Below the pieces are notes generated by a model that was not told where the DNA came from, did no database searches, and worked only from the letters and a program-made list of their open reading frames with translations. Of a stretch of DNA of 64,000 bases, positions 58,130 through 64,000 are shown piece by piece. Numbering within the stretch: position 1 is the stretch's first letter; each line of letters opens with the position of its first letter. The position numbers were made by a program, and so were the translations under genes. This DNA comes from Cotesia glomerata (lineage: Eukaryota; Arthropoda; Insecta; Hymenoptera; Braconidae): the NCBI RefSeq assembly GCF_020080835.1, contig NC_058158.1:19554430-19618429 (forward strand), in the 5' to 3' direction.

Positions 58130-58510
58130 TTTTCGTGTCATTTTGAGTTCTCCCAGCTTAAAAATCTGATAGAAGTGTAATAAAACACTATTTTTTGAAT
58201 TTTTAAACTGCAATAACTTTTGAATGAATGAACCGATTTCTACACGGTTGGCGGCATTCGACGCAGTTTTTGAAGCCTCACAAAGAATCTTTTAGTTTAA
58301 ATTGATCAAACTAGGAATTTCTAAGTAATTCCGAAAAAATACTTTTTTTGGTTTTTTTTCGACAACAATAACTAACTAACGAATCAACTGATTTTGACCG
58401 GGCTGGCTGCGATCAACGTGGTTTTTTGATTAAGAGCTGATAAGTTTTTAGAATCGATCGGTAAATCCGTTTAAAAGTTATTCCAACAGAACCACATTTA
58501 AAAATTTTTT
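58130..58510 (-). repeat. Fragment of element X
   Basis: Contains, inverted relative to the left arm of X, AATAACTTTTGAATGAATGAACC, CGGTTGGCGGCATTCGACG and CCGTTTAAAAGTTATT. Confidence 0.65.
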
Positions 58511-59011
58511 TTTTTAATTTTTTTGAGATTTCTCACTTTTCTCAATTTTTTAATTTCGATAGACACAAAAAAAATTTATACCATAAACTCAGTAAAAGGC
58601 CAAAAAAAGTAAGACAAGTTGAAAAACTCATATGATAATATTTTCTGAAGGTGGCCCATTTTGCCCCACATTTTCAATTTTTTATTTTCAATAAACAGAA
58701 CAAATTAATGTCAAATACTTGGCAAAAGACTAAAAAAAACGTAAAATCAGAGAAAAACATTAAGGATTTCACATTTTTGTCTTAATAGGTCCATTTTGCC
58801 CCCTCCCCCTTCTCTTACTTAATGATTAATTAACATTAGATTTTCCATTGAATGGCCAAGGCTAAGTTATTCAGTCTTGACCCAAGCCTAGCACACCATT
58901 AAATAGCCAGAGCTAGATGAGCCAGTCTTGGTTCAAGTCTGGTTCACCAAAAGAACGGCTGAGACTGAGTTGTTCAGTCTTGGCCCCATCGTTCAACTCT
59001 GGGGACTCCTA

Positions 59012-59712
59012 CATAGAAAAAAAGGTTCACTTGAGCCAAGAAAATATTTTTCTTCCTAATTATTTTCTAAGCGAAAAAAAAAATTATTTTTTAACACTAG
59101 AAATTTCACTTATTCCAACAAAATTCAATGTCTTGCTTTAAGAAATACGTATCTTGATCCAAGAAAATTTATTTAAGTCAAGAAAATCTTGTTATTTTAA
59201 GAAAATTCGGCCTCTTGCTCCAAAAAATTTAGTTCTTGATAGAAGTAAATTTTCTAGTCTTGAGAAAATTTCTCTCTTACTCCAAAAAATGAAATATAAA
59301 GATAGAAGTAATTTTTCATTTACATTTTTATTGATTAACATGTCAAATGGGAAGATCAAATAATATTTCATCATTTGTTTCCATTTAATATGTATAATTG
59401 CACGCTAAAATAATATAAAATGGGTATCAAATATTCAAGAGAAAAATTTTCTGAAGGTGAGAAAATTTTTTTCTCAGCTGAAGTAAGTGGCGCTGCTTCC
59501 CTAAAGTATCTAAAAATCTTGATCAAATACAAAAACTTATTGTAACAAGTATTTATGATAATTTGAATTAAGAACAAATGACTTCCACCAAGAATAAAAT
59601 TTCAAGAAAAATTTTTACTTCGGCCAACACAACTTCGGCTTTCCTTCAGGCACCCGAAAATTTTCTTGAGCCAAGAATTTTGTTCTCCAGTCAAGAAATT
59701 TTTCTTTCTGTG
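59012..59712. mobile_element. 701-bp MITE with TA duplication, nested
   Basis: Ends CATAGAAAAAAAGG and CTTTCTGTG (inverted), TA at 59010-59011 and 59713-59714. Inner repeats of CAAGAAAATTT/GAGCCAAGAA recur along the element. Confidence 0.75.
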
Positions 59713-59966
59713 TACATGGGTTAATTCATATTATTTTACTTTTTTATTTTTAATTTTCAATTTTTTATGTCATGAATAATTTAATTGTAGTTAATAAAAA
59801 TTTATGAAGAGGCCAATATTGACGGACTTGAGGGTTCAAAATCGGACCTCTCGGTGAATGTTCGGATCTGTGGGTTCAAAATCAGAGCTATGGGACTACA
59901 GGGCTCTCAGTCGGATCTATTTCGGACTAAAGGGTTCTATATAGGCTCTAAATTTCGACTCGGGTA

Positions 59967-60217
59967 TGTGTTCTAACTGTAAACCAATTTTTATTGAGAT
60001 TGGTCAAGCCGTTCTTGAGTTATAAGAAGACATATAGACAGACAGACAGACAAAAAAAATAGTAGGATGTGAATCAGCGAATCATAAAACGATTATTTAT
60101 CACAAAATAAGATGAAATAATTAAATGTACAGACAGAGTCGATAGATTTATATAGTAGTATAGATGGATTTTGAAATTTTTGTTACATACCCGCGCAAAG
60201 CCGGGGTAAAATGCTAG
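59967..60217 (+). mobile_element. 3' end of a different Helitron-like element
   Basis: ATACCCGCGCAAAGCCGGGG, a CCCG...CGGG hairpin, is followed by CTAG at 60214-60217 and T. Upstream runs the phrase GATTGGTCAAGCCGTTCTTG and a (CAGA)n tract at 60036-60050. The 5' end was not found; the TIR element at 56990-59964 may have inserted into it or next to it. Confidence 0.5.
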
Positions 60218-61574
60218 TCAGAAATAGATAAAATATCATCTTGTACTTTTTCTTTCACCTTATATATCATGTATTTTGATGCACCAAAAATATTTACAAC
60301 TTTTTCTGTTGACCAACTTGATGGTAGTAAAGATAATACTTACGTTTGTTTATTATTGAGAATAACTTAATTAAATAATTATTCAACTTAATAACATTAA
60401 TAACATCATCCGAAATTAAAAAAAAAAAAAAATTTTTTTTCTTAAATTCAAAAATTTATATCTTCGAAAAAAAAACACCCTCTCGCAAATTTTAGGATAT
60501 TTTAAGATTAGTAAGAGATCTGTTAAAAAAAAAAAGCAAAAAATTTCATAGTGGGCTCTGATTTTCACGGTTTATTAAATTTCAAAATTTTTTCACTCTG
60601 ATTTTTCAAAAATTTTACCGAAAAAAAAAATTTTTATAGTCCTTAGTATCCCCTTTCAAATGAACTTTGGCCCATGTCTCTAACTATAATAGTTTCCGAA
60701 ATATTACAAAAATAAATTTGAAAAACCTGAAAATGGTGAAATTTTAAATTTTGCATAACTTTTTGAAAGAAATTCTTAAAATTTTTTCCTTTGGCACTAC
60801 TTTGTTTTATGATAAAACCAAACTTATGACCAAATTTCTTCCCATAGATAAATTGGTCATTCCACTAAATAAGCACATTTTTACGAGGTGACCCTTGCGG
60901 ATTATGTTTAAAATTTGTGGAAGTGTTCTCTATAATTAGAAAAGAATTCCTTACAAGTTTCAGCCCTTAATATGCAGCGGTTCTGGAGTTATGATTTTTT
61001 AAAATTTTGAAGAATAATTTGTTTTAACTTATTTATTGATTTTTCTGATGAGGAAAACTTTTTTATTAAAATCTATGGAAAATTGTTTCTCACGGGAAAA
61101 ATTTAGAGCTTTTGAATGAAAATATCCATTTTATTCATAAGCACATCAGAAGACCCTTTAAAATTTAATTAAAGTGTAAAAATTGATTTTTCTTGATGTG
61201 TAGCGCTAGGAACTATCAATTTGACTTTTTTTTTTCTGAAAGATTAGATTTTTTTACCCGAAATATCTGGTTTCCACAATATGCATATTTTTTGTTAAAT
61301 CAATTAAATGAATCGTTATGTTCGCTAAGTGTTATACGATTATTCGAGATAGTAAAATAATTTTCTGTTAAATATTTGAAAAATTTAAACTGCTTGCTAT
61401 GAAATTGAGTTGATAAGATGCAGATAGCGCTCACAACTCTCTCTATTCATTTTCTTCTTGTTAATATTTGTTGGCTAATGGCTCTCTGTGGTTGCTTGAC
61501 AGCTTGAAGTTAATATAAATATAATTAGTAAAGTTTATAATTATCATTGCACTTCTTTGATTTTCGATCACAAT
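60218..61574. other. Unassigned repeat-like AT-rich sequence
   Basis: Phrases such as GTTTCCGAAATATTACAAAA suggest old dispersed repeats. No coding sequence or RNA gene found. Confidence 0.4.
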
Positions 61575-62000
61575 GAGTAAGCGTATAAGATTGACAATGG
61601 ATTGTTGTAATCCGTTTAACGAGCCACGTAAGTGGCTTATACGATTTACTTTACCTCACATGCATAACCTCTAAATGAAATCAATTGAGTCAGTCGTTCA
61701 GTGTTTAATATCAATCTTTAATAACTGATTATTTGAAATTTGTAGATAAAAAAGTAAATAAGGATTTATGAAAATTTCCCGATTAAGATCGTTGGAAATT
61801 CCCTGTTGGAGATGAAACTTCAATGTTATGTGTACGTTCTAGATTTCGTGTTAGAGAATATTAGAGAATTTATTCCAACGGCACAAAAGAAGGAGGATAT
61901 TATTTCGTCAAGTGAGAATCTGAGTATATCAGCTGAAATATTTAAATTTTTATTGAAAAAGACAGGTGAAAATTTCCTCATTGATTCGATCTTTTCCTGA
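61575..62000 (+). pseudogene. Decayed two-exon gene with a CCNPF motif
   Basis: Exon 1 runs from ATG 61575 (MSKRIRLTMDCCNPFNEP) to a GTAAGT donor near 61627. A TTTGTAG acceptor at about 61745 joins in phase to HKKVNKDL. From there stops at TGA, TAA, TAG and TGA interrupt an otherwise sensible frame (KFPD, DRWKFPVGDETSMLCVRSRF, RVREY, RIYSNGTKEGGYYFVK). The first two stops differ by one C-to-T change from CGA and CAA. From memory, CCNPF followed by a Cys pair occurs in transposon-associated proteins of invertebrates, but I cannot name the family. Not functional as read. Confidence 0.4.
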
Positions 62001-62929
62001 CTAAATGAAAACCTTTTTAATTATCTTCCTATTTTGCATGCCTTAAGTGCGAAGCGTGCTGTTATGCTCTACTCTCGCCCAAAAATCGTGATTTCGATTA
62101 AAACGTGATTTTCATAATTTATACGAAAAACATTATGGATAAAAAGAATATTGAAATAAATAATAATAACTACAGAACATGTTAAAAAAATTTTCTTATC
62201 GATTAAATAAGATTTCTCAGACAAAACTCGTTTTTTTGAGGAATTAAATGAATAAGAGCGTGATATTCACGGGAGCACTGGGCTTGATAACACCACTACT
62301 TTGTCAAAAATCACTTTCACGATTTTATTTTGTTTTTGTTTTATTCCTTCAGAAGTTTGTCAAAACCCTTGTGAAAATTGCGTGTCAAAATAATTCCGTT
62401 TCGATACAGTTAATTTTTTTCGGCTGTCAGTTCGATGACTTCTTCTGTGATTTCGGCAGCCATACATATTATTTTTCATAAAACAGAATTGAAATAACTA
62501 TAAACAAGCAGAACCTATACAAACATGATGGTATAATTACTAACTGCTTTATCATCTGTTAAAATTTTTCTTTAGCTCGACCTACAGAGGGGATAATACT
62601 ACTCGCAGGAATATTCAAACAAAAAAACGATTAATTTTTGTTACGATCTAAATAATTTGTGTATGGCATGAGCGCTTAAGGCATGCTCATTTGGATTTTC
62701 CAAACTTTTTTTTTGATTTTAGATTGTATTCTGAACAAAATTACGCAGCAAAAAACTTGACGATTGCTATGCTGCTTTTGAGAATAAGTTTCAATAACAA
62801 TTTGGAATATTAACAGAATCTACGTGAAATAAAATAAATCAAGATCACTGTACAATGATAGCTTAAGTGAAAGAATTATATAATTCTGAAAATGACTAGT
62901 AAATTTTTGTAACATTTGATCATTCTCAA
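62001..62929. other. Unassigned
   Basis: May include the 3' part of the decayed gene before it. A 77-codon frame at 62248-62481 is Phe/Cys-rich without recognisable motifs. Confidence 0.35.
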
Positions 62930-63290
62930 ATATTTTGATTTTTCTTAATCATATCGATCGATTTCTTAAACATATCAGCTTTCAACATAAAAAAACCACG
63001 TTAATCACTGCCAATCCGGTCAAAATCGGTTCATTCGTTCGTGAAATATCTTTGAAGAAAGAAAACGGAAAAAGATGTTTTTTCGCAATTACTCCGAAAT
63101 TTTTGTTCAATCAAATTAAACTTACAAATTCTTAATAAGACTTGAAAAATTGCTTTAAATGCTGCTAACCGCGTAAAAATCGGTTGATTAATTCAAAAGT
63201 TATTGCGATTTAAAAATTAAAAAATGGTGTTTTATCAAACTTCTATCAGACTTTTAATCTCGAAGAGCTCAAGAGCATAGAAAACCTAGT
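62930..63290 (+). repeat. Fragment of element X
   Basis: Shares with 47620-48240 the phrases GGTCAAAATCGGTT, CTGCTAACCGCGTAAAAATC, GGTTGATTAATTCAAAAG and TCTCGAAGAGCTCAAGAGCAT. Confidence 0.75.
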
Positions 63291-63474
63291 TAGATCAAAT
63301 CTGATCTGGTCAGATCTCGTTCGAATGGAACAGAATCAATTCATAGAAAAGCTTATAAAATAAAAATAATCGTAAAATTTATATTATTTCTACTTGCAAA
63401 TTATAAATTATGTATTTTATATCAACTGTCTGTGATTTATAGTCGAATTATCGCTGAAAAACAGTTTGCGATGT

Positions 63475-63533
63475 TGGGGATTCAAACCTGGGTCCTCCTG
63501 CATGTCAGTCCAGAGCGTATCATTCAGCTACTA
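63475..63533 (-). other. tRNA-like sequence
   Basis: Minus-strand TAGCTGAATGATACGC (A-box side) and CCCAGGTTTGAATCCCC (B-box side) at tRNA spacing. B-box has T for C; a remnant. Confidence 0.4.
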
Positions 63534-64000
63534 GAAGTACCTGACTGAGTTACTCTTCAGATAATAGTGTAGGCACTGTATTATCTTTTCGTAAAATTTT
63601 GAGGTCGGTGCACAAAATGTGTTTACTTTATGTAATTTCACCCGCTGAAACCGAATATGGCAGTCATTTCTGCAAAATCCCGGGCCATCTATTATTTATA
63701 GTCACTTGTTTAAACAATTATTTGAGAAATAATTTTTTTTGAAATTTTATATTTTGAACTTTCTGCTAAGAAAATCGGAGATTTTCAAAAATCAGGAAAT
63801 TATTGTTTTCACCCTTTTTTACAAAATTCGAGTTTTCATCAGATTTCGACGTGTTAATGTCATAGGAAGCATCCCTGACTTTTTTGATGTTGTCACTATG
63901 TCTGTATGTATATATGTATGTGTTTTTTTTTTTTAGAGAAGCGAAAAAAATCTTTCAAAGATACTGCATTGAAAGATGATGGTCAGTAGTGTAGGATTTT
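63534..64000. other. Unassigned right end of window
   Basis: AT-rich; nothing recognised. Confidence 0.4.

Larger units (their letters stand above)
56990..59964. mobile_element. 2.98-kb TIR element with TA duplication
   Basis: Ends CCCGAGTCGAAATTTAGAGC and its inverted copy GCTCTAAATTTCGACTCGGG, with TA at 56988-56989 and 59965-59966. Arms extend about 190 bp and consist of variants of ATCGGATCTATTTC and TTCAAAATCGGACC. No transposase. Inside are a tRNA-like repeat (57440-57690), a piece of element X (58130-58510) and a 701-bp MITE. Confidence 0.85.

Overview
The window reads as a gene-poor, AT-rich stretch of an insect nuclear genome built almost entirely of nested mobile elements. Long (TA)n and (TG)n tracts, GT-AG introns, a Helitron, a pogo/Tigger-type DNA transposon with a PHD finger, Ty3/Gypsy LTR pieces and an R1-clade (Waldo-like) LINE all point to an arthropod. 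Hymenoptera, perhaps a parasitoid wasp, is my guess from the repertoire and not proven. I found no convincing complete host gene, only one weak host-like exon (36418-36571).

Layout. 1-3.4 kb: end of an LTR with a 45-bp repeat array and a tRNA-Lys-type primer-binding site, facing a second primer-binding site on the other strand. 3.77-6.72 kb: non-autonomous Helitron (minus) holding a solo LTR. 6.7-9.7 kb: MITE, LINE RT relic, dispersed repeat, hairpin. 9.85-14.4 kb: decayed Gypsy gag-protease cut off inside RT by a 57-bp minisatellite, then a second copy of the same leader cut off by (TA)n. 14.4-16.55 kb: another large LTR. 16,581-27,877: a pogo-like transposon with TIRs and TA target duplication, into which an 8.6-kb autonomous Helitron (17,051-25,618) has inserted. 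28.2-29.0 kb: a second Helitron relic. 29.7-36.3 kb: a fold-back element carrying tRNA-like sequences, dispersed repeats, a hairpin and an LTR candidate. 38.1-52.6 kb: three copies of a Waldo-like LINE, all next to CA/TG microsatellites, interleaved with two fold-back elements and a solo LTR. 52.6-64 kb: fold-back elements, Helitron relics, MITEs and a degraded two-exon gene.

The most interesting object is the Helitron. Besides an uninterrupted 1640-residue protein (OTU protease, HUH/two-Tyr Rep, PIF1 helicase), it carries on the opposite strand a previously hidden three-exon gene (18738-18077). Its spliced 133-residue product matches the core of the RAD52 single-strand-annealing domain. The two genes diverge from a common ~1-kb spacer, so the element appears to encode both a rolling-circle initiator/helicase and its own annealing protein. 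This parallels the RPA-like proteins of plant Helitrons.

The second theme is a targeting relation. The Waldo-like copies all lie in the same orientation relative to the CA strand of microsatellites, and one fold-back element seems to carry those microsatellites at its own ends, supplying landing pads for the LINE.
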